DNA from: Gammaproteobacteria bacterium
GTDB lineage: Bacteria > Pseudomonadota > Gammaproteobacteria > JACCXJ01
DNA: 44,891 nucleotides
Direction of reading: 5' to 3'
NCBI GenBank assembly: GCA_013697045.1
Contig: JACCXJ010000218.1
Span: 1 to 44,891 of the forward strand
Shown in pieces: positions 32,760 to 41,321 of this stretch (the first letter of the stretch is position 1; each line of letters opens with the position of its first letter). The notes beneath the pieces were generated by a model. The model saw nothing but the letters and a program-made list of their open reading frames with translations. It made no database searches and had not been told where the DNA came from. The translations under genes were made by a program, and so were the position numbers.

Positions 32760-33129
32760 AGGGAGAAGGACGCCCCTAACCGGTTCTGACGGACAGCGTA
32801 GCACACGCGCCTGCGCTGTGCGGGCTTTTCGGTCACGACGGTATCGGCGAACAGCGCCACCCGCAACCAGGTTGCCGGGGCCTCGCGGGCGACCTTGGCG
32901 TACCACCGCCCCGGGGAAGGACGCCCAGGCCTCCGGTTGCGGTTCTCATTGGACGGCACGCCCCCCAAAGCTGCCGGCCTCGCAGTCGCTCGCGCCACTT
33001 CTTCCAGTAGTCACCTGATCGGCGAGACCTTGCCGCAATACTTCCCCGCGCCACCATAGCCCTGCCCAACGTCGTCACAAGGGATTACCTGCTGACGTTG
33101 CTCTTAGCTCATGGTAGTTTACCCGATAT
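32760..33129. other. No intact gene
   Basis: About 370 bases. A minus-strand frame contains WYAKVAREAPATWLRVALFA and KPAQRRRVCYAVRQ, which look like real protein sequence, but the flanking frames are broken. I cannot name it. No promoter or RNA structure stands out. Confidence 0.4.
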
Positions 33130-33630
33130 TCAGGAGCCTTCCCTGCTTTGCCAACTACTCACTACACCGTTCTCCAGGTAAATATAGTACATCGTCGGCG
33201 ATACCTTGTTGTCATACACCCACTGCTGGGTCTTGCCAGAATCATACTTATTTGTACTTTTAGGCCGTCCCCAAGACGCCAGGGCAGCCGCTTCACGCAT
33301 TCCTACATATATAAGCCCAAGTAACACTGCTGCCTTGTCTTTCCGACTGGCGCTTGATGAATTAACAAACGCTACCCGTCGCTCACAGGTCCTTTTATCT
33401 CGTGTAGCACGGACAAGCGCTGGGTCAATCACGATGTGACGGGATTTAAAACCGGATTCAAACATCACGGCCACGTCTGAGTCTACTAGTGTTTGGCACT
33501 CGATAACGACATTGTTGTGCTTTTCAATATTATCAAAGATGGCCCTGACTTCCGTCTCGTAAGGACCCCTCGCATCTGCGCTAGGTGCTACTGCGATTGA
33601 CGCGAACAAAATACTGCATGCCTTGTTCAT
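33130..33630 (-). CDS. Secreted hypothetical protein with SmpA/DUF2845-like end
   Basis: 166 residues, with AAGGAAG about 9 bases before the ATG at 33630. The signal peptide is about residues 1-21 (SILFASIAVAPSADA). The C-terminal piece WGRPKSTNKYDSGKTQQWVY and YYIYLENGVVSSWQ follows the small beta-domain pattern of DUF2845/SmpA-like periplasmic proteins. GC content is clearly lower than the flanks, suggesting separate acquisition. It has no obvious partner gene. Confidence 0.65.
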   Translation of the reverse strand: MNKACSILFASIAVAPSADARGPYETEVRAIFDNIEKHNNVVIECQTLVDSDVAVMFESGFKSRHIVIDPALVRATRDKRTCERRVAFVNSSSASRKDKAAVLLGLIYVGMREAAALASWGRPKSTNKYDSGKTQQWVYDNKVSPTMYYIYLENGVVSSWQSREGS

Positions 33631-33704
33631 GATTTCACACTTCCTTTAGGCAAAAAAGGTATGGCGAAGAAGGCAGGATTGAATCAGCGGCATGCAAAGA
33701 GCGC

Positions 33705-34238
33705 TCAAGCCTGCTCGGCCCGCGCGATGAGATCGGGCTGGTCGTTCTTAGGATTATTTACGGCCGTACTGACCGGATAGGCCAGCATCCGTTCCGAAGG
33801 ATAAGGCTTCAAGAAGGCCTTGAACCGCTCGGCGTCGGTGAGATCGGGGTCCATCCAGAGATCGTAAGCCTCGGGAGCCAAGATGACCGGCATACGGTCA
33901 TGAATTGGCTTTGTGAGCTCATTGGCCTCGGTCACGATGATGGCGCAGGAATCGATACTCTGCCCCTCCTGTGCCCAGTGTTCCCAAACGCCTGCGAACG
34001 CGAAGGGCTCGCCGTGCTTGACGCTGATGAAGTACGGTTGCTTGGTGCCTTCGCGTTTTCGCCATTCATAGTAGCCATCGGCCGCGACGAGGCATCGTCG
34101 GAGACGGAAGGCGTCTCGGAAGGTCGGCTTCTCGGCGATGGTCTCTGCGCGGGCGTTGATGGTGCTGTAGCCGATCTTCGGCTCCTTGGCCTCGGCAAAC
34201 TTCTGGACCGAGGAGAATCGGGCGAAGCGGCCGCACAT
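33705..34238 (-). CDS. SRAP (YedK/HMCES) protein with internal deletion
   Basis: 177 residues from Met-Cys-Gly-Arg-Phe at 34238; SRAP proteins use Cys2 to crosslink abasic sites in ssDNA. NARAETIAEKPTFRDAF, RCLVAADGYYEW and KPIHDRMPVIL are intact, giving the conserved Glu and His. Normally about 35-45 residues with the N-I-A-P and W-G-L-I-P motifs lie between the start and PKIGYSTINARAE. Here FSSVQKFAEA joins directly to KEPKIGYS. The gap removes part of the active-site cleft, so function is doubtful. It is the last gene of the minus-strand island operon. Confidence 0.82.
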   Translation of the reverse strand: MCGRFARFSSVQKFAEAKEPKIGYSTINARAETIAEKPTFRDAFRLRRCLVAADGYYEWRKREGTKQPYFISVKHGEPFAFAGVWEHWAQEGQSIDSCAIIVTEANELTKPIHDRMPVILAPEAYDLWMDPDLTDAERFKAFLKPYPSERMLAYPVSTAVNNPKNDQPDLIARAEQA

Positions 34239-34377
34239 GCCGGTAGGGTATCGCTGCGATCTCGGGCACCCGCTTTTGCATAGCTGAGCGAGCTTATGAG
34301 GCGGTTCCGGCAGGAAGACGGGGGGAGGGAAGGCAAGGAGCGAAACCACGCGCGGGTGCTCGGCATCCTGCCCGAGG

Positions 34378-34602
34378 TCACTGCCATCGACGCCTGACCA
34401 TGGTCTTGCGCCGTGGTTCGTTGCTCCGGGGTGCGACCGAGCCGGCCATAGAGCTGTGGCCACGCCGCCTCGACGTCGCCATGGGGTGCGTCACCCTCCC
34501 CTTTTCCAAGGTCGCGCCGTCCGGGCCGTAGTACGCCTCGAACACCGTTCCCGAGGGGTAGACCGCCTGGAAGCGCTCGAAGCGCGGAGCACATGCGAAC
34601 AA
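34378..34602 (-). CDS. Possible small protein between SRAP and MT-A70 genes
   Basis: A frame of about 74 residues begins at TTG 34602 and contains RFERFQAVYPSGTVFEAYYG with PDGATLEKGRVTHP. This looks more protein-like than the overlapping C-terminal tail of the methylase frame. Either it is a separate small gene or the methylase frame runs by frameshift into it. No strong ribosome site is visible. Confidence 0.35.
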   Translation of the reverse strand: MFACAPRFERFQAVYPSGTVFEAYYGPDGATLEKGRVTHPMATSRRRGHSSMAGSVAPRSNEPRRKTMVRRRWQ

Positions 34603-35279
34603 AAATCAACCAAAGTGAGAAATACAGCCAAAAAAGCCCCGAATTGCCCATTTTTCCCCCTAAAATCGCCCGTTCCGGCCCAGGGAATGACCCGAGCTCG
34701 CCTCTTCCCACCCTTGGGACGAGGTTTATCCGTCCTTTGTACGCCGAGCTCGATGGTGGATTCCACTTCGAGGCCCCAGACATCCCACCCCGGGACCGCC
34801 TCGCGGGCGAACAGCTCGATCCGGGGCACGTCGCCCATGAGCCGCACCAGGCGCTCGCGCACCTCGGGGGGCTTTGTGCTGTGTTTGCCGAGGGGCGCCT
34901 CGATGACCTGGCGAACCCCGGCGTTGACGCGCTTCGGCTTGCCGCGCACGGCGAAAAGGCAATCCTCGGTGTTGGCGCGCGTCCAATGCCCCATCCGGAA
35001 GTGCGACTTGCCGTGCTTCGTCGTCTTGTGCCAGGTGAAGCCCTTCATCGTCTTGAGCGTAAATCCCCAGGACCGGACGACCTGCAGGGCCTCTTCGGGC
35101 ATCGGGGGCACCCACCACAAGGCCAGGAGGCAATTCGCCGCGGCGATGCCGGGGACATCGAGCGCGCAAATCTCGGGTAGGCTCAGGGTCCGGTACTTGT
35201 GGACCGCGCCCCGCTTGCCGGCGTTGGCGCTGTCGCGGTATGACCAGGGCGGATCGGCGAGGATGATCTCGTAGCTCAT
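34491..35279 (-). CDS. MT-A70-family adenine methyltransferase
   Basis: 262 residues. The first twelve residues hold the catalytic box ILADPPWSYRD. KYRTLSLPEICAL, NCLLALWWVPPMPEEAL and HWTRANTEDCLFAVRGKP follow as in phage MT-A70 proteins. Homology ends near residue 185 (PGWDVWGLEVEST). The last 70 residues are low-complexity and Arg/Ser-rich and overlap another frame (34378-34602), so the natural stop may have been lost. These enzymes methylate adenine in DNA and are common on phage-like islands. It begins 4 bases after the primase/helicase stop. Confidence 0.85.
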   Translation of the reverse strand: MSYEIILADPPWSYRDSANAGKRGAVHKYRTLSLPEICALDVPGIAAANCLLALWWVPPMPEEALQVVRSWGFTLKTMKGFTWHKTTKHGKSHFRMGHWTRANTEDCLFAVRGKPKRVNAGVRQVIEAPLGKHSTKPPEVRERLVRLMGDVPRIELFAREAVPGWDVWGLEVESTIELGVQRTDKPRPKGGKRRARVIPWAGTGDFRGKNGQFGAFLAVFLTLVDFCSHVLRASSASRRSTPRERCSRRTTARTARPWKRGG

Positions 35280-35283
35280 GGCT

Positions 35284-37911
35284 TCACCTCATGCCGCCCC
35301 GGATGCCCTCGGCGAATGACTGGGCGTAGCCGCGCAAGGTAGGCACGGCCGGGATCTCGCCCGCCTCGATGTCGGCGATGTCCTCGGGGCTCAGCAGAGA
35401 GCGGAACACCTCCGGACTGATGCCCGCCACCCCCTCGCAGGCCGCCGCCAGGGCCTCATCGAGGGGGACCGGTGCCCCCGTTGGCCTAGGGAGCCCGGCG
35501 ATCGCCGTGACGGCGGACCCGGGGCCGTGGTAGCGCTCGGCGAAGGCTTGCCACTCGGGCAGGTTCCAGCCGCTCGGGGTGTCCACCTCGACCGTCCGGC
35601 CGCCGGGTTCGAGGATGGCCACACGCCACCACAGGCGGTCGGGCCCGCCGTCGCGGGCGGCGGGGGACAGCGGGGGCGCGCCTTCAGTTTTTTCACTCCC
35701 AGGGCTTGCTAACGCTAAAGTTGCTAATCCTGCTAATCCTGGGGCAACTTTAGCAACTTTAGCTGCTTTAGCATTAGCAGCACCCACAGGCTCATTTTTC
35801 AACTCTCCATGGATCAGGTCGGCCAGTGTCATTCGGCACCCCCAGCCAGCAAAGCCGGGTTTCACCTCGATCTTCTTCTGGCGCCCTTCCTTCACCAGCC
35901 GCGCCCGGTCAAGCTCATCAAGCTCGCGCACGGCGGAATCGATCACGGCCCTCTCTCGCAGTCCGGCCGGCCCGTATTGCTGAATCCTGCCCGTCGGGAC
36001 ACTGGATGTTCCCTCCCGCCGGCAGTACTCGATCAGCCACGTGTCCAGTCGCACCGTGTTCGCCAGTTCCACCGATAGGGCCACCTCGCCGAAGAAACGC
36101 CGCGACTCGTTCAGGTGCCATGCCGCGATCCGGCTTGCGGCCTTGAACACGTCGGGCCCTATCGGACCGTCCATGTCATCCTCGAATGCCTGGAACAGTG
36201 CCGCCAGCCGTACAGCGTTGTCGGCGGTCTTGCTCGCCACGTCGCGCACGTCGCACAGCTCGCCCCCGTTACGCAGCTTGCCCTCGATGGCGTCGTGAAA
36301 CTTCACCCATTCGGCTTTCGCGTCCGGTGTCAGCATCAGCACGGCCGGGGACAGATCCCCCTCTTCATTCATCGGAGGCGATTCTTCGAGGATCTCGGCA
36401 ATGCGTTGATTGAATGCGGCCAGCGCGGGCCAGTTTTCGGGCGCTTCGGTGAAGGGACGATAGCCCTGCGTCGATTCCGGCCAGGCGATAAGGAACCTGG
36501 CGAGAAACCCGGTGCCCCGGGCCAGCCCTTCAGATCGCTCGAAGAAGTTACGCAACGTCACTTCCTGCACCTGCAAAGCCAGGGTCAACCGCGCACTGCG
36601 CACCGTGAAGGATTCCGAAGTGCGCCGCCCGATGGACAACTCTCTGCCGTCCCACAGGATGTTCAGCAGCGCCAGATTCCGCATGATGCTGTCCCTGCCC
36701 ATGGCATGGGCTCCGAACACGATCCCGGCCTCGCTCGATGCCACCACAGCGGAAGGCCACTCCTTCGCAAGTAACCAGGCCAAGTGCTCGGGTGTCTCAT
36801 CCATGCACAAGAGCTTCGGCACCCTTGGGGCTTCCGGCTTGTCGTGTTCGAGCTGCTTCAGGTCTTCCCCAAGACCGCCGGTTGCCTTGCCGGTCTTTTT
36901 CGCTTGCTTGATCGCCAACAGGATCCCGTCGCGCTCAGCCGTCCATTTCCCGAAGCTCGCCGCGTAGTCCTTCAGGGCAGGCCCGGCCTTTTCAGCTTCG
37001 GTCTTTTCAAACTCACGGATCGCTGACGTGAAGAACCCGTCGCACGTCGTTTTCCGCTCACCCGAGTCGGCGATCGTCAGCAAGAACAGGCTCGACGGGC
37101 CTTGCAGTTTCTCAGCTCGCTTCACGTCTACATGGGCCTGAACCGTTGCCGACAGCGCGCCCAGCGCAGAGGATGCCACCAGCGGCACAGGTGCCTTAAC
37201 GAAGCCCGCCACCTCCTTCACCGCTCCCCGGATGATGTCGGGCAGGGCATCCAACGGGTAATCGACCGCCGTCACTTTTGCCAGCAGCGGCATAGGCTCC
37301 GGCCATTCGTCGCCACGCCTGGCCTCTACGCACGGGAGTGCCGCTATCGCCGCCGCCGTCGCGGCCGGGTTCGCCTTGAGCCAATCCACCACATCGCCCT
37401 TCTTGGGCAGCCCGAGCTTCGCCACGTCGATCACGCGCACGGTGCAGCCGAGCGCCAGCAGGCTTTCGGCCGCATCCGTCGCGTACCGCTGGCCGGCTTC
37501 GTCGTTATCCGGCCAGACAGTCACGTCGCGCCCGGCCAGCGATCGCCAGTCGGCCTTCGCCGCGGAATCTGCCGCGCCGCTTGTCGTGGCCAACACCCCA
37601 ACCTTCGCCAGCGAATCGGCACACCATTCGCCCTCGACTAGCCACACGGTTTCCTCGGGCCGCGCGGCCAGCTCGTGCAGGCAGTACAGCGGCTTGCCGT
37701 CCGGGTATTCCGGCTCGCCAAGCTCGAAGCCCAAGCCGTTCACCCGCATGGGCCGGATCCACTTTTCCCCGGTGTGCGGGTTTTTCAGCCGGATGCGCCA
37801 GTACCATGGGCCGCCGTCCGGGTAGGTATAGGTGTGCAGGGCCTCGGGTTTATACCCGTCGCGGATCGCGGAAGCGGACAGTCGTCGCGCAGCTTCCTGG
37901 GGTGCGTTCAT
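35284..37911 (-). CDS. Toprim-DUF3987 primase/helicase-like protein
   Basis: 875 residues from ATG 37911, which overlaps the stop of the CHC2 gene. The N-terminal Toprim domain shows VWLVEGEWCADSLAK near residue 90 and TVWPDNDEAGQRYA near 135. DUF3987 follows: YPLDALPDIIRGAVKEVAGF and the ATPase loop FLLTIADSGERKTTCDGFF near 280. A hypervariable linker (NAKAAKVAKVAPGLAGLATL) encoded by TGCTA-rich repeats separates the C-terminal domain. With the CHC2 protein it makes a split primase-helicase, likely the replication initiation arm of the island. A longer start at 38010 is not needed. Confidence 0.85.
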   Translation of the reverse strand: MNAPQEAARRLSASAIRDGYKPEALHTYTYPDGGPWYWRIRLKNPHTGEKWIRPMRVNGLGFELGEPEYPDGKPLYCLHELAARPEETVWLVEGEWCADSLAKVGVLATTSGAADSAAKADWRSLAGRDVTVWPDNDEAGQRYATDAAESLLALGCTVRVIDVAKLGLPKKGDVVDWLKANPAATAAAIAALPCVEARRGDEWPEPMPLLAKVTAVDYPLDALPDIIRGAVKEVAGFVKAPVPLVASSALGALSATVQAHVDVKRAEKLQGPSSLFLLTIADSGERKTTCDGFFTSAIREFEKTEAEKAGPALKDYAASFGKWTAERDGILLAIKQAKKTGKATGGLGEDLKQLEHDKPEAPRVPKLLCMDETPEHLAWLLAKEWPSAVVASSEAGIVFGAHAMGRDSIMRNLALLNILWDGRELSIGRRTSESFTVRSARLTLALQVQEVTLRNFFERSEGLARGTGFLARFLIAWPESTQGYRPFTEAPENWPALAAFNQRIAEILEESPPMNEEGDLSPAVLMLTPDAKAEWVKFHDAIEGKLRNGGELCDVRDVASKTADNAVRLAALFQAFEDDMDGPIGPDVFKAASRIAAWHLNESRRFFGEVALSVELANTVRLDTWLIEYCRREGTSSVPTGRIQQYGPAGLRERAVIDSAVRELDELDRARLVKEGRQKKIEVKPGFAGWGCRMTLADLIHGELKNEPVGAANAKAAKVAKVAPGLAGLATLALASPGSEKTEGAPPLSPAARDGGPDRLWWRVAILEPGGRTVEVDTPSGWNLPEWQAFAERYHGPGSAVTAIAGLPRPTGAPVPLDEALAAACEGVAGISPEVFRSLLSPEDIADIEAGEIPAVPTLRGYAQSFAEGIRGGMR
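35705..35785 (-). repeat. TGCTAA-rich repeat block inside DUF3987 gene
   Basis: Short units such as gttgctaatcctgctaatcc and actttagcaactttagctgc recur and partly face each other. The block is AT-rich inside a GC-rich gene and codes an Ala/Lys/Val linker. The block at 14297-14461 has the same style. Confidence 0.65.
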
Positions 37912-38270
37912 CGCTCCTCCCATGCGCCCAGCGCCTTCGCCGCGTCGATGAAAGACAGCCCGTATCGCTTCATGTGGAAGGCCAGCACGTCGCCGCCATG
38001 GGCCTCGCACGACATGCAGCGGAACGCGCCCCTATCGAGCCGCACCCGCAGGCTCGGCCGCGTGTCGTCGTGGAAGGGGCAGACGGCGGATTTCCACCCG
38101 CCGCCGCCGGTGAGCTTCAAGCCCTGTTGGCGGAAATACTCCGCTGGAGTCGGAAGGCGATCGCGCCTGAAGCGACCCCGCCGGCGCCCAGCTGTGCTAT
38201 CGTGGCTTGGTCCGTGGTGTGCCCCCGCCCCCACACCGTCGCCACGGGGGGGCGGGGCTCTTTCGGCCAC
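37908..38270 (-). CDS. CHC2 zinc-finger primase-type protein
   Basis: 120 residues. AVCPFHDDTRPSLRV and AFRCMSCEAHGGDVLAF give the Cys-x2-His...Cys-x2-Cys zinc ribbon of DnaG-type primases; TPAEYFRQQGLKLTGGGGW precedes it. It lacks a catalytic Toprim, which lies in the next gene; the stop overlaps that gene's start in ATGA. The first 35 residues are Gly/Arg-rich, encoded by a GC-rich inverted repeat, and may not be natural, but no nearer start codon exists. Confidence 0.8.
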   Translation of the reverse strand: MAERAPPPRGDGVGAGAHHGPSHDSTAGRRRGRFRRDRLPTPAEYFRQQGLKLTGGGGWKSAVCPFHDDTRPSLRVRLDRGAFRCMSCEAHGGDVLAFHMKRYGLSFIDAAKALGAWEER

Positions 38271-38275
38271 CGGGC

Positions 38276-38566
38276 CTACTCCTTCTTGACCTCAGCGAAG
38301 CGCCGTTTCTTTGTCCGCGGTTTGGTCTTGGCGGGGGGGCCGGCTCGCGCCCCGCGGTCCGCTGCCGCACCGGTTTCCTCACCGTTCTTCGGCGCGACGC
38401 CCTTGTGCTCGTTCAGGTAGGCGTCGAGGTCCGCCGTGTCAAAGATGACGCGACGACCGAGGCGGATCACGGGCGGTCCCTTGCCGGTGCCGTATAGCCG
38501 CTTGAGCGTGATCGCCGCGATCCCCAGGTAACTGGCGGCCTCGCGGAGGGGTATGCGTCGTGGCAT
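38276..38566 (-). CDS. AlpA-like excisionase/regulator
   Basis: 96 residues. I choose ATG 38566 because GAGGAG lies 8 bases upstream; an ATG at 38593 lacks a site. PLREAASYLGIAAITLKRLY, then PPVIRLGRRVIFDTADLDAYL is the MerR-like winged helix of AlpA/excisionase proteins of P4-type islands. A Lys/Arg-rich tail follows. It probably controls integrase directionality and/or the primase operon it heads. Confidence 0.85.
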   Translation of the reverse strand: MPRRIPLREAASYLGIAAITLKRLYGTGKGPPVIRLGRRVIFDTADLDAYLNEHKGVAPKNGEETGAAADRGARAGPPAKTKPRTKKRRFAEVKKE

Positions 38567-38668
38567 TGCTGCATCTCCTCGGTTGTCGGACATGCGCGCA
38601 GTATCCGGCGGGGGCGTGGGGATGTGAAGGAAGGATAGGCCCCCCCTTTATCTTTCTTCTGGTTGGGC

Positions 38669-39289
38669 TCAGAGGCGTGCTAGAAGGTCTCGGTAGCCGC
38701 CGTCCCGCAGCTCGCGAGCGACATGCAGCGCTTTGCTTGGCGTGTCGGTGTGGCTGTCAGGGTATAGCCGATCGGCCATCTCCTCGCGACTTGCGCCGCA
38801 GCGCTCGGCGTCCAGCACGCGGAGATAGGTCCTGTAGATACTGTCATCCTGGATTCGCTTGCCGCGCTCGGCAGAAAAACCCCGATTCTCTCCCCTGTTA
38901 TCGCGCATGCATTTCAGCCATTGCTTACACTCGGCCAGTTGTTTATCTAATGATTGCCTGAGATCGAAAACGAACGGCGGGCTATGCCATATCTCGCTGT
39001 GCCTCACCCGCCCGTCGAAGTACACATAGGGCGGCTTTTCAGAATATAGACCACGCTCTATCGTAAGAGGTTGCGATTCATCCGGATCGTGCAAGGGAAA
39101 CACGCCCCATTTTTTCATTAAACGATGCTCTTCATTTCCGTTATCCGCGTAGGGCAGATTAGAGAAAACCCCATAATCTTCTTGATACTCGGCATTCCGT
39201 CTCAGGAATTCCCAAGCCCAAAACTCGGGGGCTAGTTTCTCGGGATAGGCGCTTTCGTCCTTCCAGTCAGGGAGCCAAGGCGGGATCAT
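38669..39289 (-). CDS. DUF6499-type transcriptional-regulator-like protein
   Basis: 206 residues from ATG 39289; a GTG at 39298 is the alternative. PPWLPDWKDESAYPEKLAPE and FWAWEFLRRNAEYQEDYGVF is the marker of the DUF6499 regulator-like domain common at the ends of integrative elements. The C-terminal part (RTYLRVLDAERCGASREEMA) is a small helical domain often present in the same proteins. Composition is lower in GC than the neighbours. It is the first gene of the minus-strand arm, about 100 bases before the AlpA-like gene. Confidence 0.7.
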   Translation of the reverse strand: MIPPWLPDWKDESAYPEKLAPEFWAWEFLRRNAEYQEDYGVFSNLPYADNGNEEHRLMKKWGVFPLHDPDESQPLTIERGLYSEKPPYVYFDGRVRHSEIWHSPPFVFDLRQSLDKQLAECKQWLKCMRDNRGENRGFSAERGKRIQDDSIYRTYLRVLDAERCGASREEMADRLYPDSHTDTPSKALHVARELRDGGYRDLLARL

Positions 39290-39504
39290 TTCGCGCACCT
39301 TCTTGCACGGGCCTTCAAGGGGGAGCCAAGCCAGGGCGGTGAAGGTTTCCGCCTTTTCGGGCCGTCGCCCTAGGCTTGGCGTAAGCGGTTATCGTCTCAG
39401 CTCGATCACCTCAGCCGCGGGGCGGATCCCGCCGGCGGACAACAGGTATTCGGTGATCGCCTGCATCGGTCGACCAGGCGGAGGCCGACACGTATTTCGA
39501 GCGC

Positions 39505-39783
39505 TTGGTCGAGCACACGATGTCGTTCGGCAAGACGCGCGAGGAAGCTGAAGAGATCGAGCGCGCGAACCTCGGTTATTGGGCGGGCTACTATCGACCA
39601 GAGACACGCGAGCGCGTCGAGCGCCTCTTCCGGTGCGCACATCCCTTCTTCGGTTCAATCGCGGAAAAGGGGCCGCCGACCCCGGAGCAGCCTACGAGAT
39701 TGTGCACCGCGCGTCCCGGCGCGGGAATAACACCCGCGCGCGGGTTCGGAGAGAGGGCGCCGGCCCCATATCCCTGCGTCTGA
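39505..39783 (+). pseudogene. 5'-truncated island protein
   Basis: The frame reads LVEHTMSFGKTREEAEEIER, ANLGYWAGYYRPETRERVER and LFRCAHPFFGSIAEKG. It is clearly protein-like and resembles a small phage/island protein that I cannot name. The frame is open upstream to about 39463 (DQAEADTYFER) with no ATG; TTG 39505 is the only start. It faces against its neighbours and ends near attR with an unrelated tail, so it is probably a leftover. Confidence 0.5.
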
Positions 39784-39923
39784 CCGGCGGTCGATCCATC
39801 GGCCCGCTCCGGCGAGGGGTGAGCGCCGCCGGTCCTGGCGGTTCGCGCCCCTGGGGATAGTTTTGGGGGTAACTGCCAGAAGGTACGCGTAACGATTCCA
39901 GTAATATCACGCAGTTACGCGCA

Positions 39924-39949
39924 CGGTTCGAGTCCGGCCCAGGGCGCCA
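39924..39949 (+). repeat. attR: second copy of tRNA-Arg 3' end
   Basis: The 26 bases are identical to 2770-2795. The sequence before it is island DNA and no tRNA body is present, so this is the duplicated end left by integration. Confidence 0.9.
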
Positions 39950-39982
39950 CATCGACATCCGAGGGAGTCCAACAGAGTCCAC

Positions 39983-40009
39983 AAGCCCGCGTAAGTGCGG
40001 GCTTTTTTG
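39983..40009 (+). terminator. Terminator downstream of attR
   Basis: The stem aagcccgc/gcgggctt has a 6-base loop and is followed by a T-run. It lies 33 bases after the CCA copy. It is probably the original terminator of the tRNA-Arg transcript, now separated from the tRNA by the island. Confidence 0.75.
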
Positions 40010-40048
40010 TGCCCACAGCGTCCAGGGTGGCCGTATACTGTCCATTGA

Positions 40049-40098
40049 CAAGCAACTGGCGACGGGTATCGACCCCAGCCTCGCCCGCAGGTCACGGC
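40049..40098 (+). pseudogene. Integrase scrap from a second element
   Basis: The nucleotides translate to KQLATGIDPSLARR, matching RRQLAAGIDPGLARK of the left-end integrase (3217-3261) with clear but imperfect DNA similarity. It lies about 100 bases beyond attR, as an integrase would in a tandemly integrated element. Confidence 0.55.
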
Positions 40099-40102
40099 GT
40101 CG

Positions 40103-40474
40103 ATGGTGGTGGATCTGGGCCGCGATGCCGAGTCGCCCGAGTGGTTCTCGCTCGCCGCGTTCGCGAGCACCGGCGAGGCCCTGGCCAGGCATGGGAAGGG
40201 TGATATGGTGGCCGTGTCCGGCAAGCTCACCAAGTCGGCTTGGACGGGCAAGGACGGCACCGAACGCGCGGGCTTCTCGGTCCTCGCCGACTCGATCGCG
40301 AGCGCTCGCACGGTGCGTCCGAGGAAGGCGCAGGCCAAGCGCGAGGATGCGGAAGCGGTGCCGTTCGATGACGCACGTTCGATGACGCACTCACGTTCTG
40401 AACCCGTGGGCATGTCTGGCGTCTCGTCCCAAGGGGGGTCTACCCACGGCCGAGCATCGACCAAAGCAAGGTGA
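40103..40474 (+). pseudogene. ssb-like: Single-strand DNA-binding protein, 5' truncated
   Basis: Reading from about 40095, the translation ASMVVDLGRDAESPEWFSLA, ARHGKGDMVAVSGKLTKSAW and ERAGFSVLADSIASARTVRP is the OB-fold of small phage/plasmid SSB-like proteins. The first strand (about 25 residues) is missing, because the frame is fused directly to integrase debris. The C-terminal tail after residue 95 is not the usual acidic tip. Confidence 0.65.
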
Positions 40475-40604
40475 GTAGGCATGCAACCAACAGCACCGCC
40501 CACACTGCCTCGCCCACCACCGATACTCTCAAGGCGTCATGCTTCGCCTCTCTGGCCGCCGCTTCCTCAATAGTCGATAAAGACATGCTCGGTTTGGTGT
40601 TCAT
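40440..40604 (-). CDS. Small single-pass membrane protein
   Basis: 54 residues from ATG 40604: a polar helix (IEEAAAREAKHDALRVSVVG) then one membrane segment (AVWAVLLVACLLTLLWSMLG). No ribosome site is clear. The shape and clean hydrophobic profile suggest coding, but the function is unknown. Confidence 0.45.
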   Translation of the reverse strand: MNTKPSMSLSTIEEAAAREAKHDALRVSVVGEAVWAVLLVACLLTLLWSMLGRG

Positions 40605-40767
40605 GCCCAACGACAGGCAAACGGTGGGCCGGGTCCACAAGACGCCGCGCGCCATTATCCGCAGGCGCGACTCGTGTTTGCCGGCGGCTCCGGCGATGTG
40701 CGGGGACGGCGGGCGCCGTTCGGCGATCGGCTGGGGTTTTGAGCCGCCCTTGCAGGAGGAATTGAGC

Positions 40768-41321
40768 ATGGCGAAGAAGGCAGTGACCATGACGCGGCAG
40801 AGCCCCGCCCAGAAGCCGATCAAGGTTCCCGAGAAGGACAGCAAGACCATTGTGGTAAGCGCAAAGGATGAAGCCGAGGCGAAGAAGCGCATTGCCGAGC
40901 TTTTCCTGTCGCCGGAGTTGAACGCGGCGCGGCTGACATGCGCATACAGCCCGAACCCGTTGGACCTGATGGAGGGGGGGGCCAGCTCGCGGAGCAGGCC
41001 AGGGCCGCGACCGACGGCGACCTGTCGCAGGCCGAGGCGATGCTGATCAATCAGGCGCACGCGCTGCAAGCGATGTTCGTGAATCTCGCCGAACGCGCCC
41101 AAAATCAGACCCACATTCCGCAGATCCAATGCCTGATGGGGTTGGCCCTAAAGGCACAAGCGCAATCCCGCGCGACGCTGCAAACCCTGGCCGAAGTGAA
41201 GTTCCCCAAGTCGGCGACCTTCATCCGACAAGCCAACATTGCCCACCAGCAACAGGTGAACAACAGCCCGGCCCCGCCGCATGATCCTCGCGCCCGGGAA
41301 GCCGACCTACAGCACGTGTAG
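40768..41321 (+). pseudogene. Phage-type protein with frameshift at a G-run
   Basis: ATG 40768 has an AGGAGGA site. The first frame gives a Lys-rich start and ELFLSPELNAARLTCAYSPN. After eight G at 40974-40981 the protein continues in another frame: LAEQARAATDGDLSQAEAML, INQAHALQAMFVNLAERAQN, ALKAQAQSRATLQTLAEVKF and FIRQANIAHQQQVNN. This resembles a helical protein common on proteobacterial islands. A second copy lies at 42.6 kb. The break may be slippage in the G-run, a true mutation, or a read error. Confidence 0.65.

Noticed and set aside
39692-40503. Overlapping minus-strand frames spanning attR
   Set aside because: They read through the tRNA copy and through SSB sequence in antisense; nothing protein-like beyond composition.
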